Assembly: GCA_037693485.1 (NCBI GenBank)
Contig: CM075344.1
Coordinates: forward strand, 36,829,501-36,893,500
Source: Kitagawia praeruptora
Lineage: Eukaryota; Streptophyta; Magnoliopsida; Apiales; Apiaceae
Length of the DNA: 64,000 nucleotides
Direction of reading: 5' to 3'
Under the pieces are notes generated by a model, which was not told the origin of the DNA, did no database searches, and saw nothing but the letters and a program-made list of their open reading frames with translations. Shown here piece by piece: positions 1 through 11,347 of the stretch. How positions within the stretch are numbered: position 1 is the stretch's first letter; every line of letters begins with the position of its first letter. A program made the position numbers and the translations under genes.

Positions 1-114
1 TGTATTGGGGTCCCCCTAGTTTGGTCATTAGATTAGCTTTAAATATTAGGTTAGGGTTTAGTTTCTAGTTTCTATTTTAATTTAGTTTCTATTTGAGTAA
101 GACCCTATATATAT
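1..114 (+). mobile_element. Family B MITE, right-end fragment cut by window edge
   Basis: This stretch matches the right end of the element at 6022-6558: the same order of TGTATTGGGGT, CCCCTAGTTTGGTCATTAG and TTAGTTT-rich sequence, then a (TA)n run at about 107-129. The rest of the element lies left of the window. It is non-coding. Confidence 0.75.
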
Positions 115-1219
115 ATATATATATATATACTATAATATATTATAAGCAAAACAATCTCTATTTGGTTGGTTGGTGGTTTGGTCACTTATTTGGTCACTTA
201 TTTTGTACACTCAATAGCAACCATTGGATTTTAAGATACATTAATGAGAACCGTTGGATATAATAATAAAAAACTCTTTTTATATATTTATATTATATTA
301 TAAGCTACTCCAATAAATACAAGGAAGTGTTTGTATTTTACAAAAACACAACCACGTGCCATTTTCTTACCAGATATTCGCCAGTTGTGGCATATTATCA
401 TTTCGAAAAGTTTACTGCTATAAATACTTTACTGCCATACCGGTAAGATTAAAATAGGAAACGAATATGTAAATCCAATTAATTGAGAATAGCAATGGAT
501 GATTAATTGAGAATAGCAATGGATGACCAATTAATAATAAATTAAAACATAATACAGACATTCAGTTAAAACATATATCATAGTAAGAACAAATGCCTTA
601 TGGAATATATCAATATACAAGGGTGATAACATATTAAATTTAACAGTTATTTATCTATTTTCAATATACAAGAAAAAAATTATCATTTAGAATACTATCA
701 AAAACGCATAATCAGATTTTATTATCTTTTATAGTTTATATTATTACTAGTTAATTAGCAAATATTAAAATTATAAATAATCAAATAAAAATATTAAGAT
801 AAAAATATTTAAAATGTACACTTTTTTGGTACACCTAGTAGCAAACGTTGGATTTTGAGATAGATTAGTGAACACCGTTGAATCTAATACTAGAAGAATA
901 TTTTTTTTCTAATATTTAAAATATTCTCATGGGTTAAGTTCAAATCCCACCAACAACATATCTTTATTAAATATATATATTATTTTATAAACTATTTTTA
1001 AGAATTTGAGGTTCTATTCCCGTCAATATCATATTATAATCAAAAAAATTATTATTTTTTTAATAAAATATTATTATACATTTATATAATCATATAAGCT
1101 ACTCCCAAAAATTTCCGTCAAAAACATATTATAGTTAAAAATTAAAACATTATCGTTTAAAATACTATCAAAAATGTATTATTATATTTTATTAACGTAA
1201 ATAATTGTTTTCCCTACTA

Positions 1220-1261
<42 letters not shown>

Positions 1262-1603
1262 ATATGAGTAATAAGATAAAAATTATTAAAAAAAACATAA
1301 GTGCATCACACGAGTTATAAATTATATAGTTAAAAATTATATAAAATCTGAAAAACACTTATAATATAAAAATATTTGTATAAAAATCGAAAAAAGGTCT
1401 ACATGATTAGATAAATTTCACTCTTTCTACTAAATAAAAGTTAAAAAAACTACTTTTATGTACTATTTTTATATATACATATGTATTTGAAAGTAATAAT
1501 TAAAATACATAATTAGAATAATATTTATACATGAAATTTATAAATATAAAAACATGTATATAACTTAAAATTTTAACGAAATATAATTAAATAGTTTAAA
1601 AGC
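115..1603. other. AT-rich spacer without genes
   Basis: I see no coding exon or RNA gene here. The sequence is very AT-rich, with a (TA)n microsatellite at about 1222-1257. A phrase close to 'CCATTGGATTTTAAGATA' near 220 recurs in diverged form near 847, suggesting an old duplicated repeat. Near 1300 a weak copy of the GTGCATC-CACGAGTT motif of the next feature occurs. Confidence 0.6.
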
Positions 1604-1633
1604 AACCGTGCATCGCACGGGTTACAGGCTATA
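1604..1633 (+). other. Helitron-like 3' hairpin (candidate)
   Basis: AACCGTGC, a three-base loop and GCACGGGTT form a short stem with one unpaired base, followed about six bases later by CTAT. Plant Helitrons often end in a hairpin of the form CCGTGC..GCACGG a few bases before CTRR. The last base here does not fit CTRR and no 5' TC end was identified, so this is only a candidate. Confidence 0.3.
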
Positions 1634-1666
1634 TATATAATATTTATATATTATTTTATCTTAATG

Positions 1667-1841
1667 GTCGGGTTGGTTAAATCGGGTGGAAAAATTAGTA
1701 AAACCAAACCCAACCCAAAATTTTCGGTTTTTAAAAACTTAGAACCATAACCAACCCAAATCGAAAAAAAACCTAAACTTTCGGTTCGGTCGAGTTGGTT
1801 TAGTCGATTTAACCGGTTTTCGAAAAACCGTGCTCACCCTA
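1667..1841 (+). mobile_element. Truncated hAT-type MITE
   Basis: The right end reads GTGCTCACCCTA, a one-base-shorter form of the TGCTCACCCCTA terminus of the complete element at 55313-55910. The body contains the same GGTCGGGTTGG and CCAACCC runs. The left terminus TAGGGGTGAGCA is missing and no target duplication is visible, so it is a fragment. Confidence 0.55.
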
Positions 1842-1850
1842 CACAGAACT

Positions 1851-2506
1851 ACACAAGCTAGGGGTGTTCACGGGTCGGGTTGGGAGGATTTTATGATCCA
1901 ACCCAATTTAATTGGTTTAGAAAATTTTCAACCCAATCCATGAAAAAAGAATTTGTAAACCAACCCATTTAATGTATTTCGGTTTGGATCGGGTTAGTAA
2001 ATATATAAATAAATTTTTTATCAAAAAAAATAAAACTGAAAATGAGAGTTCAAAACAAATCGGAAATAGTTCAACAAAATATTACAATCATTCATGCAAC
2101 ACAAATAGCATATGTCTTAAATATCTAAGTTCTAATAATATGAGAGTAATAATACAAATTAGTGTATTTGTAATACGTGATACTTTGATAGGGTAAATTG
2201 TAATTGATCGGACTCCAGAGTCAGACTATAGTGGACTATTGGATTGGATTAATACTAATACTAATGTCAAATACTCTAATGGGTTGGGCTTATATATTTT
2301 AATTATCTTATTTTTAATCAGATCGGGTTGGATTGGATCAGATTTTAAAAACCGAAACCCATATCCAACCCATTAAAATCGGGTTGACGTTTTTTCAATC
2401 CGAGTATACATCGGGTTGGAAAAAATCGGTTTGGATCGGCCGAAAAATGCCCCGTTTGGATCGGATTGGTCGGGTTGGCCAAATCGTGAACACCCCTAAC
2501 ACAAGC
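1851..2506 (+). mobile_element. hAT-superfamily MITE with 8-bp target duplication
   Basis: The element runs 1859-2498 (640 bp). Its ends are inverted repeats, TAGGGGTGTTCACG on the left and CGTGAACACCCCTA on the right. ACACAAGC flanks it at 1851-1858 and 2499-2506, a perfect 8-bp target duplication, the size hAT transposases make. Subterminal regions are full of GGTTGG/CCAACC motifs on alternating strands. No transposase is encoded; short open frames inside are chance products of the repeat. Confidence 0.9.
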
Positions 2507-4692
2507 AGTGACAAAAACATGTATGTACAATGTACTCGACCCCGACAGCTAACTTCACCATCTTCATAAGCCTCTCTCTCATTCTCCTTCTCTTCTCTCT
2601 CAATCTCTCTCTTCCCCCTTCTGCCATTCTTCCTCGTTCCCGAGAACGTACACAACCACGTTCTCATTCACATCTTTACATTCATACATATATGCATACA
2701 TATCTAACACACACACACACATACTATCACATGTTATACCGAGTACCGACACACACTCGCCAGTGGTTAATCATATCACCGGCGGCGTTTCCACCCCATA
2801 CTCGGTGATGGAGGAATCGAAAATGGAAGAGTGGAGAGAGGGATGGAGAAAGTAGATGATGAGAGAAACCAGAGGAGAGAATGTCGTTGTTGTGATAATG
2901 GATGACATGAATAAATTTTTCATTTTAAATTCTCACCTATCAAACTTCATTTTAAATGGTTAAATCCAAATTCCTTTATCTTTCCAAACAGCAAAATTTA
3001 TTCAAATCAAACAGGCTCTAAACGCATTTTAACATTCTTGTTAATAAGATGAGGTTGCTTATTTCAAAAGGATCAAGACTAGTGGATGATCTAGTATATA
3101 TAGAAAGAAAGAGAGAGATTTCAAAAAATTGATCGAAAATAAAAACTGAAAACTGGAAGTTGCAAGTTACAGTTTTCAGTTGCATTGATTTGCATCCAGT
3201 TGCATATGCCCACATGCAACTAGCAGCAGCAGTAAAAAAAAATATATTGCATATGCAACTGAATGCAACTTTAATTTTTCAATTGCATTCAGTTGAATAT
3301 GGCCCCTTGTAAACCAAATCCACCAAAATCACCCCACCTTAAAAAAAAAAAAAAAAAAAAAGAAGAAGGTGGCAAGGAAAGGCAGGGCAGGGAGGAAAGG
3401 GGGAGGAGGGGGAAGGGTTGCCTAATTTCTAGTATTTTTGCAATTTAGAACTTAATTTATTAAAATTGCAAATGATCTTAATAATAAAAAGTAAAAATAC
3501 AATTTTTTTTACTTTTCCAAAATATTTATTAAAAACCCCAAAATAATATTTTAATATATCCAATTAATGTTCCAATTAATCATTTCAATTAATTACCGCC
3601 TAACTGACGTCTGGACATGCCTAGTAATTTTTACAACATTGCCATTTAGATCGGTTACGCTAAGCGATGGACACCACAACTTTTCTTAAATAGTGGAAGC
3701 GTTGGTCAAAGAAGGAGACGTGCATAAACCAATCTGCTTTCCCACCAAAATAATTGCAGAAAGGGGAAGGTGCATTTTCACAAATTTTACGATTTTATTT
3801 TGGATATTATATCTGAAATAAGTATTCTTTCTGTTCCATCCATTTTTTTACATTTATTTTAAAGTGTATCTAAAATATAATTTTGTAATCTATTTTAATA
3901 ATTTTATGAGTTTGAACAGAAATTGAATGTTTAAATTTTTATTCAAAAAAAAAACTATGAAATTATACTTTATATACACCTTTAAATATATGTCGGACAT
4001 TTTTATAAAAACATAAGAAAATGGATTGAACGAAGAGGGTAGCCTAAACTCTTTTGAATAAAGCCAACTTGGTGCGGAGTAGTAATCCAATTGAAATCAT
4101 AATAACACTCTCCAACCATTGCTTTATTCTAAAATTACTTTGTTTTTAAATGTTTAATTTTTTAATTTATGTTTACTATTTTTTTGCAATTATTCCTTTA
4201 AATTTTATTTCAAATCCATTTTATTTATATATAATATAATAAAACACACATAATGTCACTATATAGGAATTCCATGGGGCCAAATATAAAGAGTTAAACA
4301 ATATGTGACTTCAAAAACGAAGCTAAATTTAACTATTATTGGAGATCATTTTAATAGATTTTAGTTTTTTTGCTGTCAGGAATAAATTTTTGCTTTAAAT
4401 ATAAAGTAAAAGATGTTTTTAAAGCAATCATTTTAGTTTAAATTTGTTTTTATCATATTTCCTTATGTATAAGGTTTTCTCTTTTGTCATATAAAGGTTA
4501 TTTTGTTTAAATTTTCGAATTTTTTGTTTTCATGTTCCTAGGGTTACGCTCTATAAATGGCTTAACTGTATCCTTGGAATTGAATGATATGCTTTTGTGT
4601 ATAAAATAAAGGGGTAGTTTCAAAACTACCCATGTCAACTATTAGATTTTTAAATATATACTATCAATCTTTCTAAAATTTTAAAAATACCG
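2507..4692. other. Gene-free spacer with simple repeats
   Basis: No convincing exon was found. It holds pyrimidine-rich CTCTCT sequence (about 2570-2620), a short (CA)n run near 2708, an A run near 3342-3360, and GTTGCA-rich sequence at about 3120-3300 that looks like a diverged copy of the GTTGCA repeat family at 6595-7140. The open frames here have transposon-like or low-complexity composition. Confidence 0.55.
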
Positions 4693-4824
4693 ACCTTGTT
4701 TTCAAAATTCCAAAAATACTACCTTTCTCAATTGCAACTGTTGCAACCTCATTTGCAACTTTGATACTACAAATTTCTGATTGCAAGTTCCGGGGTTCAG
4801 ATGTCATTTTCGATCACTTTTTTG

Positions 4825-4826
<2 letters not shown>
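4693..4826 (-). repeat. GTTGCA-family repeat, partial copy
   Basis: Read on the - strand this matches 7151-7290: a TTCCAAAAAA end, CGAAAATGACATCTGAA, CTTGCAATCAGAAATTTG, then GTTGCAAATGAGGTTGCAAC. It ends at a (TA)n run. It is non-coding, and the same family builds the fold-back element at 6595-7140. Confidence 0.7.

Positions 4827-4869
<43 letters not shown>
4827..4869. repeat. (TA)n microsatellite
   Basis: This is an uninterrupted alternating TA run. Similar runs lie at about 5242-5273, 5591-5635, 5993-6021, 6559-6592, 49980-49996, 50565-50602, 51231-51257, 51665-51679 and 56508-56552. All but the last bound one of the short hairpin elements. Confidence 0.95.
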
Positions 4870-4871
<2 letters not shown>

Positions 4872-5239
4872 CCTTTGCTCCATAAAGAACACTCTTATAT
4901 AAAGAACAATAAAGAACACTATAAAATCATTTATTCCAATAGATCCATTGGCCCCGCCAGGGGCACCCAATACAAAAAGTTCTTATTTTTTTAGGCTCTA
5001 TCCATCCAGCAAAAAAAAAAAAAAATTTGAAAATTTTACTGTTCATGATGACGTCACTGATGACGTCATCGATGAACAGAAAAATTTTCAAATTTTTTTT
5101 TTTTTTTTTTTGCTGGATGGATAGAGCCTAAAAAAATAAGAACTTTTTGTATTGGGTGGCCCCGCCAGGGGCAATGGATCTATTAGATATGAGGTGTTCT
5201 TTGTTGTTCTTTATTTAAAGTGTTCTTTATGGAGTCCAA

Positions 5240-5241
<2 letters not shown>
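4870..5241. mobile_element. Family A hairpin MITE, copy 1
   Basis: The two halves are near-perfect inverted copies of each other, about 185 bp per arm. Each arm holds, from the outside in, a CTTTATGGAG-type end, AAAGAACA motifs, a GGCCCCGCCAGGGGC core, CCCAATACAAAAAGTTCTTA, GGCTCTATCCATCCAGC, an A/T run and AAATTTTACTGTTCATGA. The loop holds two TGACGTCA palindromes at about 5048-5070. (TA)n runs flank both sides, so a target duplication cannot be defined. It is non-coding, and single strands could fold into a long hairpin. Confidence 0.85.
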
Positions 5242-5273
<32 letters not shown>

Positions 5274-5276
<3 letters not shown>

Positions 5277-5587
5277 AATGATTAAAAGAGAACTCTTTTT
5301 TTGAAGAAAACTAAGGTACTAATCCTAACCATTGGATGTATTATAATCAATGGCCCCGCCAGGGGCACCCACACACTAATCAAATACACCCTCACACACA
5401 CAATCCCACATAATCCCCTCCGTTTTTAATTTGATTTTTCCCGTCAATCGGTGATATTTTTTTAAAATCTAATTTCACCACATTTTTCTCCATCTCCCAA
5501 CGATCAGTTTGAATATATACCATATGTGCTATCTTTTAATTTAGTTTTCTAAGTTCTCCTTTTAAAGGGGTTTTCTCTAGATCCCTA

Positions 5588-5590
<3 letters not shown>
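5274..5590. mobile_element. Family C MITE, copy 1
   Basis: This AT-rich non-coding element lies between (TA)n runs. The left end reads AAAAGAGAACTC and the right end TTCTCTAGATCCCTACTC, with related AGTTCTC/GAGAAC motifs in inverted orientation. A GGCCCCGCCAGGGGC core sits at 5352-5366. A second copy with the same ends and core lies at 51680-52053. Confidence 0.7.
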
Positions 5591-5635
<45 letters not shown>

Positions 5636-5639
<4 letters not shown>

Positions 5640-5989
5640 TGGACTCCATAACAAACACCTTATATAACAAACAATAAAGAACATCTTAGATCTAATAGAT
5701 CCAATGCCCCTGGCGGGGCCATCCAATACAAAACGTTCTTATTTTTTTACCTTCTATCCATCCATCATCTCAAAAAAAAAAAAAAAGTTACTGTTCATGA
5801 TGATGACATCATCAGTGACGTCATCATGAACATTAAACTTTTATTTTTTTTATTTTTTTTTTGTTGGCTTCATAGAGGGTAAAAAATAACAACTTTTTGT
5901 ATTGGGTGCCCCTGGCGGGGCCAAAGGATCTAATAGATCTAAGGTGTTCTTTATTGTTTGTTATATAAGAGTGTTCTGTATGGAGCAAA

Positions 5990-5992
<3 letters not shown>
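5636..5992. mobile_element. Family A hairpin MITE, copy 2
   Basis: It has the same inverted-arm plan as 4870-5241: GGTTGGACTCCATAA on the left, GTATGGAGCAAAGGC on the right, GCCCCTGGCGGGGCC cores at 5706-5720 and 5908-5922, and a GTGACGTCATCATGAAC loop near 5814. (TA)n runs flank it. The arms are somewhat more diverged than in copies 1 and 3. Confidence 0.85.
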
Positions 5993-6021
<29 letters not shown>

Positions 6022-6023
<2 letters not shown>

Positions 6024-6555
6024 ATTTTGCTTAAATACAAACCAATCCTTAAATACAAACTACAAACTAACACTAAATTAATTATATTTCATCTATTTTA
6101 AGGTTCCCGCCAAGGGTACCTTCACAAAAAATGCTTAAAATAATTGGCTCTATCCAAAAAAAAAAAAAAAAAAATCCCTGCCGTGGAAATGCGAAGCATT
6201 TAAGACGGTAAACGGATGAGTTAGGTAGTCATGAGGGCCGAAGGCTCTCGACACACCCGTCAATCGTCTATTGCCTTTACCATTGATTGTCATTCCTTAC
6301 AACTTTAGAATGATAAAGGCGCGAAGCGCCGTACAAGAAGGTGCGAAGCACCGTTAACCAGTGAAATCCACTGCCACGTCATCACGTGAACAGTGATTTT
6401 TTATTTATTATTATTATTTTTTTTTTGGATAGACCCAATTATTTTAAGCATTTTTTGTATTGGGGTACCCCTAGTTTGGTCATTAGATTAGCTTGAAATA
6501 TTAGATTAGTGTTTAGTTTTTAGTTTGTAGTTAATTTTAGTTTGTAGTGGAGTAG

Positions 6556-6558
<3 letters not shown>
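6022..6558 (+). mobile_element. Family B MITE with GAA-loop mini-hairpins
   Basis: This non-coding element lies between (TA)n runs. Its ends are loosely inverted (TACAAAC..ACAAACT against AGTTTGTAG..). Both arms carry TTTAAGCATTTTTTGT-type and TTGGCTCTATCC modules, the latter shared with family A. The GC-richer centre has four short hairpins with GAA loops at 6187-6201, 6233-6249, 6318-6330 and 6340-6352, then a CACGTCATCACGTG segment near 6376. The centre is nearly identical in the inverted copy at 49998-50564. Confidence 0.8.
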
Positions 6559-6594
<36 letters not shown>

Positions 6595-7140
6595 TTCCAA
6601 AAAACTGGTCGAAAATGACATCTGAAAACTGGAACTTGCAATCAGAAATTCGTAGCATCTCAGTTGCAAATGAGGTTGCAAGGCCCCGCCAGGGGAACTC
6701 ATAATTGGTGGATTTGGGTTGCAAGGCCCCGCCAGGGGCACTCATAATTGGTGGATTTCTGATTTGCAACTTTCAGTTGCAACTGTGCAACCTCGGTTGC
6801 AAAAGTTGCAATTGAGGTTGGAAAAGTTGCAACTGAGGTTGCAAAAGTTACAAAAGTTGCAACTGAGGCTGCGAACCTCAGTTGCAAAAGTTGCAACTGA
6901 GGCTGCAAACCTCAGTTGCAAAAGTTACAACTGAGGTTGCAAAAGTTGCAACTGAAAACTGAAAGTTGCAAATCAGAAATCCATCAATTATGAGTGCCCC
7001 TGGCGGGGCCTTGCAACCCAAATCCACCAATTATGAGTGTCCCTGACCGGGCCTTGCAACCTCATTTGCAACTGAGATGCTACGAATTTCTGATTGCAAG
7101 TTCCAGTTTTCAGATGTCATTTTCGACCAATTTTTTGGAA
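6595..7140. mobile_element. Fold-back element built of GTTGCA repeats
   Basis: The left arm (about 6595-6780) and right arm (about 6960-7140) are inverted copies: TTCCAAAAAACTGGTCGAAA opens the left and TTTCGACCAATTTTTTGGAA closes the right. Each arm has two CCCCTGGCGGGGCC-type cores. The middle (about 6780-6960) is a tandem array of GTTGCAAAAGTTGCAACTGAGG phrases, itself partly inverted. It is AT-flanked, and open frames inside are repeat artefacts. Confidence 0.8.
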
Positions 7141-7150
7141 TATATATATA

Positions 7151-7316
7151 TTCCAAAAAAGTGGTCGAAAATGATATTTGAACCCCGGAACTTGCAATCA
7201 GAAATTTGTAGCATCAAAGTTGCAAATGAGGTTGCAACAGTTGCAATTGAGGAAGGTAGTATTTTTGGAATATTGAAAACAGAAAATTATAATGAGGTAA
7301 TATTTTTGAAAAAATG
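7151..7316 (+). repeat. GTTGCA-family repeat, partial copy
   Basis: It starts at TTCCAAAAAAGTGGTCGAAA directly beside the right end of the fold-back element, separated only by a short TA run. It matches the - strand copy at 4693-4826, including the GAGGAAGGTAGTATTTTTGGAAT tract. It is non-coding. Confidence 0.7.
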
Positions 7317-8655
7317 ATTTTATAGAAGTGAAATGATAGTTGGATGATAGTAAAATTGGAAATAATTGTTAAAATCTTATGTATTTCAGTAAATATCCCT
7401 AAATAAACCCTCAATATTCCAATGAGTTATGTATTTCGATCTATTCTTAAATAAAATTTTCATTTTGACAAAAAAAAAACATTGAAAATGTCCTACTCTT
7501 AAATAGAATTTCGATCTAATTTCGATCTATTCTTGAATAAAATTTTCATTTTAAAATTTCGATCTATTCTTAAATAAAATTTTCATTTTGAAATTGTTTC
7601 AAGTTATGTATCTTCTTTGCAGCCCCCGGATGTAGGACAATAAAAGTATTTGAAACAATTTAAAATTCGTGCACAAATTGAAACTCGTCATTTGTCATGT
7701 CACATTATTTGATAAAATATTTGGGGAATTTTTTGGGGAACCTAGAAAATTTAAACATCGCATGTCTTATGTTGAATTTAATATTTAGAGTAATTTACAC
7801 TTTGCATATATACCCCTCTGGTTCTAGCTTTTTACACTTAAGATTCAAGAGTTTCACAATCAACACTTTGCATCCCTCTATTTTAGTACCCCACAATCTT
7901 TTACATCCATTGCTCTATTTTCCATTATAGTTGAATGTCTAACGTCAATTTTCTAAGGGACAATTTGGGTATAACAAATTTAAAATACATTTTCAATATT
8001 GTTTTTTAAAAAAATGATCCTCTATTGTATGACTGAATATAATTTGTAAAAAATAAAATAAAATAAATATTTTATTTCCGAGAAATATAAGTAGCTCATT
8101 TTTTTCTGAAAGTATAATAATTTTAATTTATTATAATTGAATTTAAATTTTTAAAACATAAAAAAATTATATTCGATCTATTTAAAAATACTATTAATGA
8201 CATGTGTAAATGTGTTCAATTTACAGATATAAAATTTACAAAATTTTATGTTTTCTGATTTTATTTTATTTTTTAGAAAATATTTATTCAAGTAAATGAT
8301 TAATATATCCCTGTAAATATCGTTGTTGACTAACATTAATGGTCTTTGATGGATATTAGCACAGGAATGGAAAATGTTGTGAATATTAAAGTTATGGGCA
8401 AAAACTGTTAAACCCTAAATGTAAAATCTCAAAACCAAAGGAATGAAAAAAAATAAATTACTCTAATATTTAATGTAATTTACTCCTAATCATAAAATGA
8501 TCCTTGCAAAGTATGACTTCTAAACTTTCCTAAAGAAAAATAGTATGACTTCTAAATACATAAATTTTTAAAAAAAATTATTACTACATAAATTTCACTG
8601 TTAAATTTTTTTTAGTAGAAATTAATTCAATAATAAAAAGTCATAAAGCAAAAAT
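7317..8655. other. AT-rich spacer without genes
   Basis: No exon, RNA gene or bounded transposon was recognised. A short phrase, TTTCGATCTATTCTTAAATA, recurs about three times between 7435 and 7580. Confidence 0.6.
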
Positions 8656-8660
8656 AGTTG
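8656..8660. repeat. Target-site duplication, left (AGTTG)
   Basis: AGTTG directly precedes the TGTTGTG start of the 5' LTR and is repeated at 22457-22461 after the 3' LTR. The 5-bp size fits Ty3/gypsy integrase. Confidence 0.95.
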
Positions 8661-9612
8661 TGTTGTGACCAAAATCTTGCATGGGTTAGATTTAGACCCA
8701 CTAGAGGATTAGGGTCCAGATCCATGAAAAAGATGAGTAATCTGTCGGGTTTCCGGAGGCTTGCGGTAGCCCTAGGGGCTACCATGTACACTGCAGCACA
8801 GGAACACATGGCTAAGGGCCTCAAGGTATCCCCTTGAGGATAACCTATAACTATTATCAGTCATCCAATAGAGCTTCCAGAGTAGCTTCCGTGGTAGGGG
8901 TTACCGGAGGGGGTACCGGAGCCAAGCTACCGGGCGGTACCCCCAGCTTCCGCCGGAAGCCTGATCAGGCTGCCAAATCAGATAATGCACGCCTCCTACT
9001 TTTTAGGAACATGTTTATATCATCTAAAAACACTCTCAAACAGATAAACATTCAGTTATTTGAGGATATATGTCATATATACTTGATAAATGATACAAAA
9101 TCAAGATAAATACAAGAGATAATCATTCTATGTTACCTAAACTGCTTGGTAACCTGATTTTATACATCATACTCGATTATTATCAGAAATAACAGTCATT
9201 ATCCCCCTGGAGAGAGGATAACTCATCATGAACAAACAATCATATCATTCAAGAACTACATTCGGGCTTGATCCACTATAAATAGTGGTATGTAGGCAGT
9301 TTACGGGATCTTCTTCGACACCTTACACTCCTTGAGTAGCTAGAGCACGTGCACTCTTGTGTGACATAGTCAAATTAAGGTTCTTGGTTAGCCAACATTT
9401 GGTCCTTGAGCTCTCATCTCGTAGATTCGGTCCGATCCTTCCGAGGAACCACATCCCGTGTTCTTCGGTAACCCTAGTCGTGAGCCTTCCCGGGCGGCTA
9501 GCTATTGATCTTCAACCACGAGCCTTTCTGGGTGGTTGGGCGATTCCTTGTTTACTGGCACTATTCCAGCACGAGGCCTCGTAATCTGTTGTATTAAATT
9601 CCTCCCACAACA
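8661..9612 (+). repeat. 5' LTR of element 1
   Basis: It begins TGTTGTGACC and ends CCCACAACA, 952 bp, the same length as the 3' LTR at 21505-22456. A TATAAATA box at 9277-9284 precedes GGTATGTAGGCAG, probably near the transcription start. Open frames inside are not genes. Confidence 0.95.
9277..9300 (+). promoter_or_regulatory. LTR core promoter of element 1
   Basis: TATAAATA at 9277-9284 is followed three bases later by TATGTAGGCAG. The same pairing (TATAAATA, then TACGTAGGCA) occurs in the LTR of element 2 (- strand, near 34656-34635) and of element 3 (57550-57571), which supports a real core promoter. Confidence 0.7.
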
Positions 9613-9614
9613 AT

Positions 9615-9632
9615 TGGCGCCCGAAGGAGGGG
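9615..9632 (+). other. Primer-binding site of element 1
   Basis: TGGCGCCCGAAGGAGGGG starts two bases after the LTR. TGG pairs with the CCA end of a tRNA. The first 11 bases also suit the 3' end of a tRNA-Lys, but the match then fails, so I do not name the primer. Element 2 has a close relative, TGGCGCTAGAAGGAGGGG. Confidence 0.75.
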
Positions 9633-9659
9633 CCTCAAAAATCGTCATTTGGAGGAGAT

Positions 9660-11243
9660 ATGGCGAGTAACAATTCTGACAGTGATAAGACACCATCTCA
9701 GGATGGTAATGAACGAAACAAAGATGGTGGTGATGATGTTAGTAACAAGGACATCATGGATTATCTGAAAACGGTGAATGAAAGAGTTAACCACTTGGAA
9801 AAAGGTTCCGAGAAAATGAAAAAATGGCAAAGGAAGTGCAAGTCGAAGTTGAAAAAGAAGAATGTGACTCCGACAAGGTTAAATTTCGAGTCTGAGGACA
9901 ATAGTGAAGACGACACTGATTATGTCCCATCTGAAGAAGAGGTAGAGGAGCCTGCGGAAGAAGAATACGAGGGCGACCAATCCGATGTCCCGGAAGCCCA
10001 GGGTACCGAAGGTTCACCCACCAGAAGTCTGAGCGTTTTTGACCGAGTTGGCAAAAGATTGACTAACAAAGACCTTCGTCACAAGTTGATTCACACTGGA
10101 AACAAAGATCGAAGGGATGGCAGTGGGGGTTCCATAACCCGGGGTTCCCGAGAACGTAGAGAGAGATCCCACTCGGTCCCCCCAAAAAGCACTTCCAGGA
10201 GGTCTCGATCTGATGGCAGAAGGAGTCATAGGCAAAGTGGTCACTCTTCTGGGCATAAAAGTAGGAAATCCCGTTCTACCGGAGTCCCAACCGGTGGGGG
10301 TCCCAACCAGGATTCCAGCTCCCATCAGAGTTCGGTTCCCAGAAGAAGTAAGACAGCCAATGAAGATGATGACTCTGGAAGTGATATGCTTTCAGATGGT
10401 GAAAATGGACAGTTCAGGATGTCTGACTGGAAAAAAGCCTTGGAAAAGATCAAGGAGGAGAAAAAGTTTAAGTCCGGTATCACTGCCGGTTCCCCATTTT
10501 CTGTGAAAGTGAAAAAGGCAGCCTTGTCAAGGTTCTTTAAGATGAATACTGACTTGAAATTCAATGGAAACTCAGATACAGTTGAATACTTGAGCCGTTT
10601 TAATACGGAAATGGATGTCTACCAGGTGGAGGACTTAGCAAGGTGTAGGCTACTGGCATCCACACTGACTGGAAATGCCCACCAATGGTTCAAAAGGCTA
10701 GCCGAAGGGTCTATCAAATCCTGGAGGAAGATGGGAGATCAGTTTATCTCTCAATTCAGGGCTACCGTGGCCTATGCCCCACCGGTGAATACCCTAGCTA
10801 ATATCAAGCAAGAAACCCACGAATCTTTAAGACAGTATTTCAAAAGATTTAATGAGCAAGTGCCAAAAGTGAAGAAGGCCTCTGATGAAACTCTGAAAAA
10901 TTTCCTAATAGCCGGGGTTAGGCCTGGAACCGAGTTTTGGAAAGAATTGCAAACTGAAGAGCCCGGAACCCTGGCGGAATTCTACCAACAGGCAGAACGC
11001 CACAAAGTGATTGAGGAATTCATGGCCAAACTGTCCAAAGATTCCAATTCCCGAAGTTGGAGCAGGAACAAGAGAAATCGTTCTTACAGCCCTAAAAGAG
11101 ATTCAAATAAGAGGGTTTCCGGGAGTGGTACTGCCGGTTTGGGAGCCCCCCGGTATGATGACAAGACTGCCCCTATTGCTGTTAATGCAACTAAGGATAG
11201 AGTTTCTGTCAAGGACAGACTCACTCCAAAGGCAAATTTTTAG
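9660..11243 (+). pseudogene. gag: Element 1 gag (broken at its 3' end)
   Basis: It encodes the capsid/nucleocapsid part of the polyprotein, which packages the element's RNA. The 527-residue frame starts at an ATG 48 bases after the LTR. Residues 1-250 are charged and rich in Ser/Arg. The retrotransposon gag domain lies at about 300-400 (CRLLASTLTGNAHQWFKR, then a basic/aromatic segment), matching residues 258-300 of element 2. The TAG at 11241-11243 interrupts what is continuous in element 2: downstream codons continue the gag homology. A second break near 11340, where a C run is one base short compared with element 2, shifts the frame before the zinc-binding motif. Confidence 0.85.
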
Positions 11244-11347
11244 AAATACTCAGAGTATACCCCATTGACTGTCCCAATTAGTCATATTCTCGAAGTGAAT
11301 GAGAAGAATGGGCTATTCCGGAGGCCCTACCGGGCAGGCCCCCAGGA

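Noticed and set aside
2530..2808. 92-codon frame with CT- and CA-rich codons
   Set aside because: Low-complexity translation (Ser/Leu and Thr/His runs) over simple repeats; no homology seen.
6187..6352. GAA-loop hairpins considered as a tRNA or small structured RNA gene
   Set aside because: No acceptor stem, T-loop GTTCGA or box A/B arrangement; the segment moves as part of a MITE.
8834..9584. Short open frames (75-91 codons) in the 5' LTR, repeated at 21678-22428
   Set aside because: They lie inside LTRs, differ only where the LTRs differ, and overlap the promoter/R region; no known domain.
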